Positions 34,832 to 43,454 of a stretch of DNA of 64,000 nt are shown here, in pieces; position 1 is the stretch's first letter; each line of letters opens with the position of its first letter. The DNA is from Halovenus rubra (lineage in GTDB: Archaea > Halobacteriota > Halobacteria > Halobacteriales > Haloarculaceae). The position numbers were made by a program, and so were the translations under genes. The notes beneath the pieces were generated by a model. That model made no database searches. It saw only the letters and a program-made list of their open reading frames with translations, and was not told the origin of the DNA. The stretch lies in NCBI RefSeq assembly GCF_026586665.1, contig NZ_JAODIY010000013.1, forward strand, positions 186,001 to 250,000, given 5' to 3'.

Positions 34832-36138
34832 AGCGCTGGCAAAACTGGTCGGGAACAGTGTCGGCAACGCCACAACAGTTCAGCCAGCCCGAAACAGAAC
34901 CAGCAATCCAATCCCTTGTCTCAACGGCCACAGAGAATGGAGATACTGTCCGGGTCGCTGGTAGCGGTCACTCCTTTACACCGGTCGTTCCCAGCAATGA
35001 CCAGTTGCTCTCACTTGAACGCTATACAGGAGTTGTCGATGTGGACCGTAATAGCATGGAGGTAACAGTCAAGGCAGGAACGACACTCTCAATGCTGAAC
35101 AGCGACCTCAGAGAGCGTGGGCTTGCACTCGCAAACCTCGGCGACATCGATCACCAGACCGCTGCAGGAGCTTTCTCGACGGGAACACACGGCACTGGAT
35201 TGCAGTTCGGTGTGTTGGCAAACCAAATTACGGCTATTCGCTTGGTAACAGCCGATGGAACTGTCGAGTGGATTCAGCCAGATGAGGAACAACGCTTTCG
35301 TGCTGCACAAGTGTCACTCGGTGCCTTGGGCGTCATTACAGCTTACAAAATCAACGTCCAGCCGGCCTATGACCTCTGTCTGCGTCGCCATCGCTTGCCG
35401 GTATCGGAGGTTCTCGACAACATCGAGCAGTTCCACGAGGACCACCGAAGCTGGGAGTTTTTCTGGTTTCCACATACTGACACTGCGATTGTCAAAACAT
35501 TTGACGAGGTGCCGCCCGGAACGAGCCCTGCCTCGACAGACGGGGCGATTGCAGAGACACTCGACAGTGTCGGAACACGTGTCGAGAACGCCGTATGGGA
35601 AGGGATTTGTCAGCTTGGAACCCGATTCCCCCAGACGGCACGTACCGGAACCAGACTTATTTCGCGGACACTATCGGAAAAAGCAGCGGTCGGTCCAAGT
35701 CACGAAATCCTTGCCAACGACCGTGAAGTGCGTTTTCGTGAGATGGAGTATGGTCTCCCTGCGGCTGTCGTACCAACCGTGTTCCGGGAGTTGCGTTCGT
35801 ACATCGAAGAGTCTACTCTTCCAGTCCAGTTCCCGATTGAGTGTCGGTTTGTCGGTGCCGACGAACCCTATCTCAGCCCTGCCTACGGTCGAGATACTGG
35901 GTTTATTGCCGTCCACGCTTATTATAAAAAGGACCTCTCAAACTACTTCGAGTTCTGTGAGCGACTGTTCTCAGAAAACAGTGGACGTCCCCACTGGGGC
36001 AAAGAACACACAAAGACCACAGAGTATCTTGCCAACAGCTATCCGGAGTGGGAGTCCTTCCAGACAGTACGAAACGACTGTGACCCCAACGGCATCTTCA
36101 CCAACTCTTATCTAAGCGAGATATTTGGAACAGCATGA
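34828..36138 (+). CDS. FAD-linked aldonolactone oxidase (ALO/GULO-like)
   Basis: The start at ATG 34828 (MKRWQNWSG) gives 436 residues, overlapping the upstream stop by 4 nt. It has the VAO/PCMH FAD domain with VAGSGHSF, where His is the covalent-flavin residue in D-arabinono-1,4-lactone oxidases. The C-terminal ALO domain has SHEI-type segments, HAYYKKD and GRPHWGKEHT near the end, where the substrate-binding region lies. The family oxidises aldonolactones, giving an ascorbate-like product. Why an archaeon would encode it is unknown. It pairs with the racemase-fold protein, possibly forming a two-step pathway. Confidence 0.87.
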   Translation: MKRWQNWSGTVSATPQQFSQPETEPAIQSLVSTATENGDTVRVAGSGHSFTPVVPSNDQLLSLERYTGVVDVDRNSMEVTVKAGTTLSMLNSDLRERGLALANLGDIDHQTAAGAFSTGTHGTGLQFGVLANQITAIRLVTADGTVEWIQPDEEQRFRAAQVSLGALGVITAYKINVQPAYDLCLRRHRLPVSEVLDNIEQFHEDHRSWEFFWFPHTDTAIVKTFDEVPPGTSPASTDGAIAETLDSVGTRVENAVWEGICQLGTRFPQTARTGTRLISRTLSEKAAVGPSHEILANDREVRFREMEYGLPAAVVPTVFRELRSYIEESTLPVQFPIECRFVGADEPYLSPAYGRDTGFIAVHAYYKKDLSNYFEFCERLFSENSGRPHWGKEHTKTTEYLANSYPEWESFQTVRNDCDPNGIFTNSYLSEIFGTA

Positions 36139-36231
36139 GACCAAGAGACAGCCAGGACCTGAACGGGGAGCGGTTCTACTCCGAAACCACGAGAGCCGAA
36201 CTATTTTGGGCTTGAATCCCGGAATGAAGCT

Positions 36232-37260
36232 ATGAAACTTTCCGCTGTTGCTCTCTCACCAGTGCCAAGCGACGGGACTGCTGCTGACGCGTACGCGAAT
36301 ACCGTCGAACTCGCTCAGCAGGCTGAATCGCTTGGTTATACGCGGTTTTGGGCTGCCGAACACCACGGGATGGCCGACACACTGGCGGGGACAACCCCGG
36401 AGGTACTGTTGGGTCACCTCGCCGCCGAGACAACGACCATCAGGCTTGGCACAGGAGCAGTGCTCCTGAACCATTACAGTCCATTCAAAGTCGCAGAGCA
36501 GTTTGGAGCGTTGGATGGGCTAGCACCGGGCCGCATCGATGCGGGGCTTGGCCGGGCCAACGGCTCACCGGCGGCTGACCGTGCGCTTGGAACGAATCGA
36601 CGGGTCGAGAACCCAGACGACGACCACGCCGAGAAAATCGAGGCTGTCGTCAACCATCTTTACGATGCGTTCCCTGCGGAACATGCTTACAGCGACCTTT
36701 CTGTTCCCCACTCAGGGGCCGACCGTCCTGTTCCATGGGTGCTTGGGTCGAGTCCGTCGAGTGCAAAAGTTGCTGCCAATCTTGGATTGGGCTACTGTTT
36801 TGCTGCCTTTATCCGACCGCAACTTGCTGAACGGTCGTTTGAGGTGTACCGGGATGAATTCCAGGCGTCGCCGCTTCCGGGAGGGTGTCAGGAACCAAAC
36901 GGAATAATAGCAATGAACGCGGTCAGCGCAGAGACTGATAAAAAAGCGGCGCGCCTTCGAGCGGTTGCAAAGGCATCGTACAAACGCATGCAACGGGGTG
37001 ATATCGGGGCACCGTCATCGGTTGCTGCGGCCATCGATGAACTCGGTTCGGTGCCGGAACCAACACCTGAACAACTTGGTGATTCGGAGTGGCCCCGAGT
37101 GGTTTCAGGAAGTCCAGAAACAGTTGCTGGCCTCCTCGAACAGCTTGCCGACCGAGTTAATGTCGACGAAGTTATGATTCAACACGTCGTTGCCGACCAC
37201 GAGGACGCGCTCCAGTCGCACGAATTACTGGCCGAGGGTGTTGGCCTCTCTGAGCGATAA
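36232..37260 (+). CDS. LLM class flavin-dependent oxidoreductase
   Basis: This 342-residue bacterial-luciferase-like barrel starts MKLSAVALSPVPSDG. Motifs are ESLGYTRFWAAEHHGMAD, RLGTGAVLLNHYSP and PGRIDAGLGRANGSP, of the MsnO8-type subgroup. It uses FMN or F420; haloarchaea contain F420, but the cofactor is not determined by sequence. A TATA-like AACTATTTTGG at about 36200 precedes the ATG. It lies 93 nt after the lactone oxidase on the same strand and may belong to the same redox group. Confidence 0.9.
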   Translation: MKLSAVALSPVPSDGTAADAYANTVELAQQAESLGYTRFWAAEHHGMADTLAGTTPEVLLGHLAAETTTIRLGTGAVLLNHYSPFKVAEQFGALDGLAPGRIDAGLGRANGSPAADRALGTNRRVENPDDDHAEKIEAVVNHLYDAFPAEHAYSDLSVPHSGADRPVPWVLGSSPSSAKVAANLGLGYCFAAFIRPQLAERSFEVYRDEFQASPLPGGCQEPNGIIAMNAVSAETDKKAARLRAVAKASYKRMQRGDIGAPSSVAAAIDELGSVPEPTPEQLGDSEWPRVVSGSPETVAGLLEQLADRVNVDEVMIQHVVADHEDALQSHELLAEGVGLSER

Positions 37261-37288
37261 GGTCACTGCCAGAGTTGGGTCTGTGTCC

Positions 37289-37714
37289 TCACGCTACCTG
37301 TGCGTGTTCTAAGCCTTTATCGGTAATCCGGCTTCGAATGTTTTCAGCACGGCTCTGTACACGAGAGACGTAACGGATGATTTTCCCGGGCTGGACACCC
37401 ATGAACGACCCGACCCACTGTTCGTCGATAGATGGCTGCGTCATAAAATAGGCAGCAAGTGTATCGCGGCCAGCCTGGATGATAACCGGTGGAACCCCTC
37501 GTTCGCCTGTTCGCGCTTCTTCAAAGCCATTGACATCGAAATAGATGTCAACGTACAGCTCAGCCTTTTCGGGGTCCGAGAAGCTGATGCCTTCGTGTTT
37601 GGGTGCTTCGAACCAATAGTTCTTCTCGTCACTCCCGAGAGATTCGAGAATGCAAACGTCCATGGGGTACTCCCGGAAGACCTGACTGTCGGTGTCAGAT
37701 TCAGCTGTAGGCAT
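37289..37714 (-). CDS. Uncharacterised haloarchaeal protein
   Basis: I do not recognise this 141-residue soluble protein. It begins MPTAESDTDSQVFREYPMD and is rich in aromatic and acidic residues. A central stretch (NYWFEAPKHEGISF, then ELYVDIYFDVNGFEE) looks beta-rich, and the end (RSRITDKGLEHAQVA) is helical. A TATA-like TTCATATAC at about 37736-37744 gives a leaderless start. It converges with the oxidoreductase gene (28-nt gap). No motif suggests a function. Confidence 0.6.
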   Translation of the reverse strand: MPTAESDTDSQVFREYPMDVCILESLGSDEKNYWFEAPKHEGISFSDPEKAELYVDIYFDVNGFEEARTGERGVPPVIIQAGRDTLAAYFMTQPSIDEQWVGSFMGVQPGKIIRYVSRVQSRAENIRSRITDKGLEHAQVA

Positions 37715-37990
37715 ACATCCATCTGACTTCTTCGAGTATATGAACTTGTGTATGAATACTATGTAAGACCATATTCAACACAGAGTTCTCTGGTTGGGTG
37801 TGTGTACATATATAGAGCGAAGGCAGAGTTAGATCGTGTCAGTCAATCGCCAACAAAGAGTGTTAGATAGTAGGCATGCCGGAGGTGGTATATAGCAGTA
37901 TAGAACCAAACGGTTCAGAGTTAACTGGCGTACCGGGATATAGCCCTATTATAAGCCCTTTTTAAGCTGATACTGGCTCTATTCAATCGC

Positions 37991-40408
37991 ATGGACCTCT
38001 CGAGACGGAATTTGATGCAAGTCTCAGTGGCCGCCGCAGTCGGTGCGGGTGCCACTGGCGCCACAACGGCACAGAAAGATCGGAGCGGCAGAGAGACCGA
38101 TGATGATGATACGCTAACGGCCCAGGCACCGACCGTTGTCGGTGATATCAAACGCTTCTCGACAACCGCGTTCGGGGCAGAGATGACCGGCCCGTTTGTA
38201 TTCAATGACGGCACGCTCTTACACAGCGTCCAACACCCAAGCCGGGAAAACCCGGACCCATGGGACAAGGCAGGTGTCGGCTACTACAAGGACTTTCAGT
38301 TCGATTTCGATGGCGGGAACGAGGACTTTACCGAACCCTCACCCCCAGAGGGGACTGAACAAGACTACCCCCGGGCCGCCAACATTGAGTTCGAGTACCT
38401 GATAACAGAGGGCGAACCAATCAATGGCGGGACTGAGCGATGGGGCATTACTCAGACCCCAGAAGGGAGAGACGTTACAGCGGATAGCTTCGCGGGCACT
38501 ACCTATGGGGAATCCGGGTATAATCCCGATGCTAACCATTTTGTTTCGACAAATGAGGAGGAGACGAAGGGATTTCTCTTTACAAATGACGAGAATAGTC
38601 CGGGCAACGTCATGCGAACACCGGTCGAACGGACCGACGACGGCAAATGGGAAGCAGACGCCGACAACGCAATCAATACGGTCAATACCACGCAGTTCCG
38701 TAAGTTAGGCGGCACACGCATCAACTGTTATGGCGACCTGAGTCCGTGGGAGACACCGATTTCCTCAGAAGAGCACTACGGTCATCCGAGAGTGGGTTTT
38801 ACACAAACCATCAGCGACATCGAGGAGGCTGGCACTGGAGCGGGACTCAGCGCGGCAGCACACTTCTGGAACCGCCCGAACCCGGTAACCATTCAGGACG
38901 CTGTCAACGCCTACGATGAAGTCGACAGCTGGTATGTCCAAGGGTACTGGAATCTTGTTGGTGTTGAACACCTTGCGTACTACCTCGGCGCTGAGACAGT
39001 TCAAGCCGGAGATGACAACCCGCGTACCCCGATTAACGAAGCCTATCCAAACCCGTACCGCTACGGATACCACGTCGAAATTCAGGACCCGGCGGCACCT
39101 GCCGACGAAATTACCCCAGTCAAACATTATGTGATGGGCCGAGCTGCCTGGGAGGCCCCTGATTTGCTTCCCGATGAACAGACAGTGTATGGCTGTTCGG
39201 ATGGTGATAGCAAAGGAGTCTACAAGTTTGTCGCCGACGAGCCAATCCCGAGCTATGATGACCCGATGGATGTTGCGGGAACGCTGTATGCTATCAGTGT
39301 CACCAACGAGGAAGCGTCCTCTGGAAAATCTCCTGCCGAGGTACCGCTTGAAGTTGAGTGGATCAAGCTCGGTCATGCGAGCAACCAAGAGGTCGAATCT
39401 TGGATCACCGAATACGACGATGTTACACAGGTAGACTATCTCGAAAGCCACACCGATTGGAGCGAAGGTGACGACGTTACCGAAGAAGTTCTCAAGCAGG
39501 CAGATCTAACAGTTATCGAGGACGGCAACCAGGATTACATCCCTCGTGAGGCTGTTCTCGAATGGGCACGTCAGTGGGAAGAAAACGGCCCCGATGGCGT
39601 CGACGAAGAGCTACGTAAAATTCCCTTCCTAGAGACGCGAGCCGCAGCCAAAGAAGCCGGCGCGTCCATCGAATTCAACAAGGCTGAAGGGGTTGACAGT
39701 GCGGATGGCGCGAAGCCAGGTGACTACATCTACTTTGGCATCTCAGAGTTTAACGATAACCTTGCCGGGCCAACCAACGATGGTGGCGACATCGCCCTAG
39801 AGCGGGTTGACGGCGGCGTCGTCTACCGGGCAGAACTCGAATCCGATTACAACGTTTCCCGGTTCGAACCGATTATTGTCGGGCCAGACTTCACCAAAGA
39901 AGAAGCAATGGCGGATGTCGATAACAGTCTTCGAAACGTTGACAACGTCTACGCGATGCGTGATGGCCGCGTGCTCTGCTGTGAAGACGGCTGGCGTGGT
40001 GGTAACAGAAGCTACCCGAATGACGGAATGTACGTCTATCAACCACCGCAACCCGATGGCTCCGATGGGTCTGCATCTCAAGAAAAACAGGAAAGCAGCG
40101 ACAGTTCAGACACCGACGACAGCAGCGACAGTTCTGACACCGATGACAGCAGCGAAGCAGACTCAGCCACTGGCAACAACAGTTCCGAAACGGACACTGA
40201 GAGCGACAACAGTTCCGAGGAACCCACAGACAGTTCCGGGGATTCAGACGACGATTCCGAAAGCACTACCAGTAACGACAAAACAGAAAGCAGTGACGAT
40301 GATGGTGCCGGCTTCGGTATCGGCGGCGGTGTTGCAGGCGTTGCCGGCGTCGGCTATCTGTTGAAAAACCGCTTCAGTGACAAAGTAGACGACAAGCCCG
40401 AGCAGTAA
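37991..40408 (+). CDS. PhoX-like (DUF839) Tat-exported alkaline phosphatase homolog
   Basis: This 805-residue protein starts with MDLSRRNLMQVSVAAAVGAG, a Tat signal. The bulk is the PhoX/DUF839 fold: NCYGDLSPWETP and SSEEHYGHP resemble the family's core GTWLTCEE region, and DNVYAMRDGRVLCCEDG follows near residue 650. The family hydrolyses phosphate esters using calcium or iron. A long Ser/Asp/Thr linker (about 695-765) precedes the GAGFG anchor. TTTTTAAG at 37959-37966 is the TATA-like box, 25-32 nt upstream. Phosphate-starvation control would be expected, but no Pho box is verified. Its catalytic residues were not individually checked. Confidence 0.85.
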   Translation: MDLSRRNLMQVSVAAAVGAGATGATTAQKDRSGRETDDDDTLTAQAPTVVGDIKRFSTTAFGAEMTGPFVFNDGTLLHSVQHPSRENPDPWDKAGVGYYKDFQFDFDGGNEDFTEPSPPEGTEQDYPRAANIEFEYLITEGEPINGGTERWGITQTPEGRDVTADSFAGTTYGESGYNPDANHFVSTNEEETKGFLFTNDENSPGNVMRTPVERTDDGKWEADADNAINTVNTTQFRKLGGTRINCYGDLSPWETPISSEEHYGHPRVGFTQTISDIEEAGTGAGLSAAAHFWNRPNPVTIQDAVNAYDEVDSWYVQGYWNLVGVEHLAYYLGAETVQAGDDNPRTPINEAYPNPYRYGYHVEIQDPAAPADEITPVKHYVMGRAAWEAPDLLPDEQTVYGCSDGDSKGVYKFVADEPIPSYDDPMDVAGTLYAISVTNEEASSGKSPAEVPLEVEWIKLGHASNQEVESWITEYDDVTQVDYLESHTDWSEGDDVTEEVLKQADLTVIEDGNQDYIPREAVLEWARQWEENGPDGVDEELRKIPFLETRAAAKEAGASIEFNKAEGVDSADGAKPGDYIYFGISEFNDNLAGPTNDGGDIALERVDGGVVYRAELESDYNVSRFEPIIVGPDFTKEEAMADVDNSLRNVDNVYAMRDGRVLCCEDGWRGGNRSYPNDGMYVYQPPQPDGSDGSASQEKQESSDSSDTDDSSDSSDTDDSSEADSATGNNSSETDTESDNSSEEPTDSSGDSDDDSESTTSNDKTESSDDDGAGFGIGGGVAGVAGVGYLLKNRFSDKVDDKPEQ

Positions 40409-40663
40409 CTGGCGCGTGACTCTGGTAAAGAAGGCGTTTTTTGAGACTATCGCTTCTTTAGAATGTACTTTCTCTTCGGAGAGTATCCGTTCCGGTGGCG
40501 GACTGAAGACACCAACACAACAGTACAGACAGACGACACTTCACAAGAGACTGCGAAGTGTCTCTTCTTTCATAGAGACGGCGTGGACCTTCCCACAGTC
40601 GTCACAGTATCTCGCAGTTGGCGAAACGAAAAGTAGTGGCGTTTCGAACTGTGAGTGGCCCCG

Positions 40664-42460
40664 TTATTCGAGCTGGTGATAATCGAGTTCGTGTCCTTCA
40701 TCAAGTGCTTCCTGGACAGCCGGGCTTGGGGTACCAACAGGTTCGGTATGGCTCGTCATACCACCAAGGTCGGCCATCTCGAAGTAGATATTCTTCTGGA
40801 AGTCAGAGTCGATTTCGGGGTAGTCACGGCGGTAGTGTGCCCCGCGTGATTCGGTACGCTGTAATGCACCACGAAGCACTGACTCCGCAATGGTAATCAT
40901 GAAGCCGATATCGACTGCAAACTCGAATGAGTCGGCTGTCATGGGCCCGACACGCATCTCTTTTGTCTGCTGTCGAACCTCTGCAAGACGGTCGAGGCCG
41001 GCTTCGAGTGTCTCTGTGTCGCGAAGAATTCCTGCGTGGTTCCACATGAGGTCCTGTATTTCGGTGAACACAGCCATAACGTCGTACTCGCCGTCGCGGT
41101 CTGCCATCTCACTCAAGTCTCCAAAATGTGGTTCGGCGACAGACCTGACGAGACGGGTAGGGACCGTGCCGGGGCCGTCAACACGCTGTGCGATTTGTTC
41201 ACCGGCGACAGCGCCGAACGCGACGGTTTCCGCGAGGGAGTTCCCGCCGAGCCGATTTGCACCGTGGACACCTGCCATAGTTTCACCAATCGCATACAGC
41301 CCGTCGACGCTCGTCTCGCCGTACCTGTCGACGGCGACCCCACCCATCCCATAATGTGCAGTCGGCGCGACTTCAACCGGCTCGGATGCCATATCGACAC
41401 CAAGCTTTTGGAACCGTTCGTACATTCGGGGGAGTCGTTCACGGATGAACGCCCGATCCCTGTGGGAGAGATCAAGATAGACGCCGCCGTTGTCGGTTCC
41501 CCGGCCGTTCGCTACTTCTTCCGCAATTGCCCGAGCAACGACGTCCCTTGCATCGAGTTCCATTTGGTCCGGTGAGTACCGTTCCATAAACCGCTCGCCA
41601 TCAGCGTTGAAAAGCCGGCCACCTTCGCCACGGACTGCCTCAGTGACAAGCCGTCCACTCCATGGCTCCCACTCGGGGTCGTTTTCATCGACAGCCATCC
41701 CGGTCGGATGGAACTGGACGAACTCCATATCCATCAGTTCGGCTCCCGCAGCGTACGCCAGCGCTGGGCCATCGCCGTTGTTTTCGTCATCGCGGGACGT
41801 GTGCCGGTTGTACGTCGCTGCGTAACCTCCTGCGGCAAGTACGACCGTACCAGCGTTGAACAACAACAGATCACCGCTTTCCATATCGAAGCCGGCGGCA
41901 CCGTGGAGCTGGTCGCCGTCGGAGAGGAGTTTGGTGATCATCACGTTTTCACGGTACGGGATTTCAAGCTCTTGTGCCCTGTCAACTAGTGTGTTAAGCA
42001 TTGATTCACCGGTATGATCGCCAGCAAAGGCGGTCCGGCGAAACGACTGGGCACCGAAAAAGCGCTGGTCGATGTCTCCACCATCAGTCCGAGAGAAATC
42101 CATTCCCCACTCGTCAAGTTCACGGAGTCGGTCGGGCATCTGTTTTGTGACCGTCTCCACTTTGTTTGGGTCGTTGACGAAGTGACCCTCGTTAAGCGTG
42201 TCAGCGGCGTGGATCGCCCACGAGTCTTCCGGGTCTCGGGTCCCAAGTGCACCGTTGATACCTCCGCGAGCCCAAGTTGTGTGAGCATCACCGTGATTGC
42301 GCTTACCTAATACGAGCACGTCGTCGACACCCCGTTCAGCAAGTTCAATGGCTGTCCGAGCACCCGCCCCACCGGCACCGATGACGAGTACCGATACGTC
42401 GATATGTTCGGATGCAGGTTCTCGGCGCTTGTCATCCGCAGTCATCTCTGAGCTACGCAT
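40664..42460 (-). CDS. Fumarate reductase/succinate dehydrogenase-type flavoprotein
   Basis: ATG 42460 (MRSSEMTADDK) gives 598 residues; CTTAATAG at about 42483-42490 is a TATA box 23-30 nt upstream. Features are the FAD-binding GAGGAGARTAIELAE, the site HTTWARGGINGALG with a His for covalent FAD possible, EFVQFHPTG, REGGGRLF-like GEGGRLF and GGNSLAETVAFG, with Arg in the catalytic region RDVVARAIAEE. The C-terminal capping domain is complete. The domain order matches SdhA/FrdA and L-aspartate oxidase. No iron-sulfur or membrane subunit is adjacent, so it may be a soluble reductase or a quinolinate-pathway enzyme. The exact role is undecided. Confidence 0.88.
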   Translation of the reverse strand: MRSSEMTADDKRREPASEHIDVSVLVIGAGGAGARTAIELAERGVDDVLVLGKRNHGDAHTTWARGGINGALGTRDPEDSWAIHAADTLNEGHFVNDPNKVETVTKQMPDRLRELDEWGMDFSRTDGGDIDQRFFGAQSFRRTAFAGDHTGESMLNTLVDRAQELEIPYRENVMITKLLSDGDQLHGAAGFDMESGDLLLFNAGTVVLAAGGYAATYNRHTSRDDENNGDGPALAYAAGAELMDMEFVQFHPTGMAVDENDPEWEPWSGRLVTEAVRGEGGRLFNADGERFMERYSPDQMELDARDVVARAIAEEVANGRGTDNGGVYLDLSHRDRAFIRERLPRMYERFQKLGVDMASEPVEVAPTAHYGMGGVAVDRYGETSVDGLYAIGETMAGVHGANRLGGNSLAETVAFGAVAGEQIAQRVDGPGTVPTRLVRSVAEPHFGDLSEMADRDGEYDVMAVFTEIQDLMWNHAGILRDTETLEAGLDRLAEVRQQTKEMRVGPMTADSFEFAVDIGFMITIAESVLRGALQRTESRGAHYRRDYPEIDSDFQKNIYFEMADLGGMTSHTEPVGTPSPAVQEALDEGHELDYHQLE

Positions 42461-42555
42461 ACTTTGCGCTAAGGAATTGGTACTTAATAGGGTTGCGCGC
42501 GTGTGCGCGCGTGTGGAACAGCGCGTTTTTGTTGCTGGGAGCACTAGCTACTGTA

Positions 42556-42807
42556 GTGACTCACGACCGGGTTCACGCACAGGAGCCAACTCACCACCGC
42601 GAGCGGTGGTCGGTTGGAGTCGTTTCAACTATTCGAGAACAAGATGGCCACTGTATCGTGACAGTCAACCCTGAAGCCGGAGGTTCTGTCGAGCTTGTTG
42701 TCACGTTGGCAGTCCGAGAGTTATTTGTAAGTCGATTAGAGATCGGAGACGAGGGTTCTCCTGTCGGAGAGCAAGTCTGGTTTCGGAAATATGGTGGGCA
42801 GTCATAG
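42556..42807 (+). pseudogene. TOBE-like domain fragment, probable gene remnant
   Basis: From a GTG at 42556 the frame gives about 83 residues, ending TAG at 42807. The end resembles a TOBE domain: GVVSTIREQDGHCIVTVN, GGSVELVVTLAVREL and LEIGDEGSPVGEQVWF. TOBE domains bind oxyanions such as molybdate in ModE regulators and ABC ATPases. The upstream half is missing, and the preceding frame runs into the flavoprotein gene, so this looks like the tail of a lost gene. A short intact TOBE protein is possible but there is no good start codon. A perfect palindrome sits inside it. Confidence 0.4.
42586..42617. repeat. 32-nt imperfect palindrome
   Basis: Outer arms CCAAC (42586-42590) and GTTGG (42613-42617) flank perfect 8-bp arms ACCACCGC (42593-42600) and GCGGTGGT (42603-42610), with a central GA. 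Only the two positions between the outer and inner arms do not pair canonically (one possible T-G wobble, one C-C). It lies within the TOBE-like fragment. It could be an RNA hairpin, a regulator site or a mobile-element trace. Confidence 0.6.
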
Positions 42808-42878
42808 AGACAAGCGACAACAAAAAGCCGGAACGCCCGAGAGCAATCGTGCGTGTCCCATTGGCTGAGCCGCTACGT

Positions 42879-43205
42879 TTAGAACGGCGGGTTATAGTTT
42901 TCGTACTCTGTCATTTCCGACATCTCATCGGTTTTTGACGGCATGACAGCTGTGTCCGTCCCGTCTGCACGAACTACGTTGACACCTTCGACACCGTCGA
43001 CGTTCTCTGGGAGACGGCTCTCGATTGCGTTCATCGTCATTGGCGCGATGCCACAGCCAGAGCAGGCACCACCGATTGCGACTGTTACGCGACCGGAGTC
43101 CATATCGACATCTTTGATCTCAACGGAGCCGCCGTGTTGCTGAATCTGTGGCACGTTATCTGTCAGGTACTGCTGGGTCTGGTGTTTGAGGTCTTGTGAG
43201 CTCAT
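42879..43205 (-). CDS. NifU C-terminal-domain Fe-S scaffold protein
   Basis: ATG 43205 (MSSQDLKHQTQQ) gives 108 residues. The NifU-like domain has GGSVEIKDVDMDSGRVTV and the CxxC motif ACSGCG. This domain carries or transfers iron-sulfur clusters. TATTTATG at 43233-43240 is the TATA box 28-35 nt upstream. The following acidic, Thr-rich tail (about 83-108) is haloarchaeal. The long frame extending upstream to 43316 is hydrophobic and not supported. Nearby redox genes make an Fe-S role sensible. Confidence 0.9.
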   Translation of the reverse strand: MSSQDLKHQTQQYLTDNVPQIQQHGGSVEIKDVDMDSGRVTVAIGGACSGCGIAPMTMNAIESRLPENVDGVEGVNVVRADGTDTAVMPSKTDEMSEMTEYENYNPPF

Positions 43206-43454
43206 TACAAATATCCATTCACTCGATAGTGTCATAAATATGTGGTTTTTTCGCATGCCCAAAAACCCAATAAGAATAGGTATTAGCGGCACATTTTCAA
43301 TATTCAGAAAGAACATGCACGAAAGCAGAACAATTTCGCACTGCCTAAACAGTTGAGTCGTCGCGGGTCTACAGTGTCAAGAGACAGAATGTCATATCAT
43401 CACAGAAGAAAATAGCTACGCAGTAGATCGTGGGTCGAGAACACCCGGTTCCGC

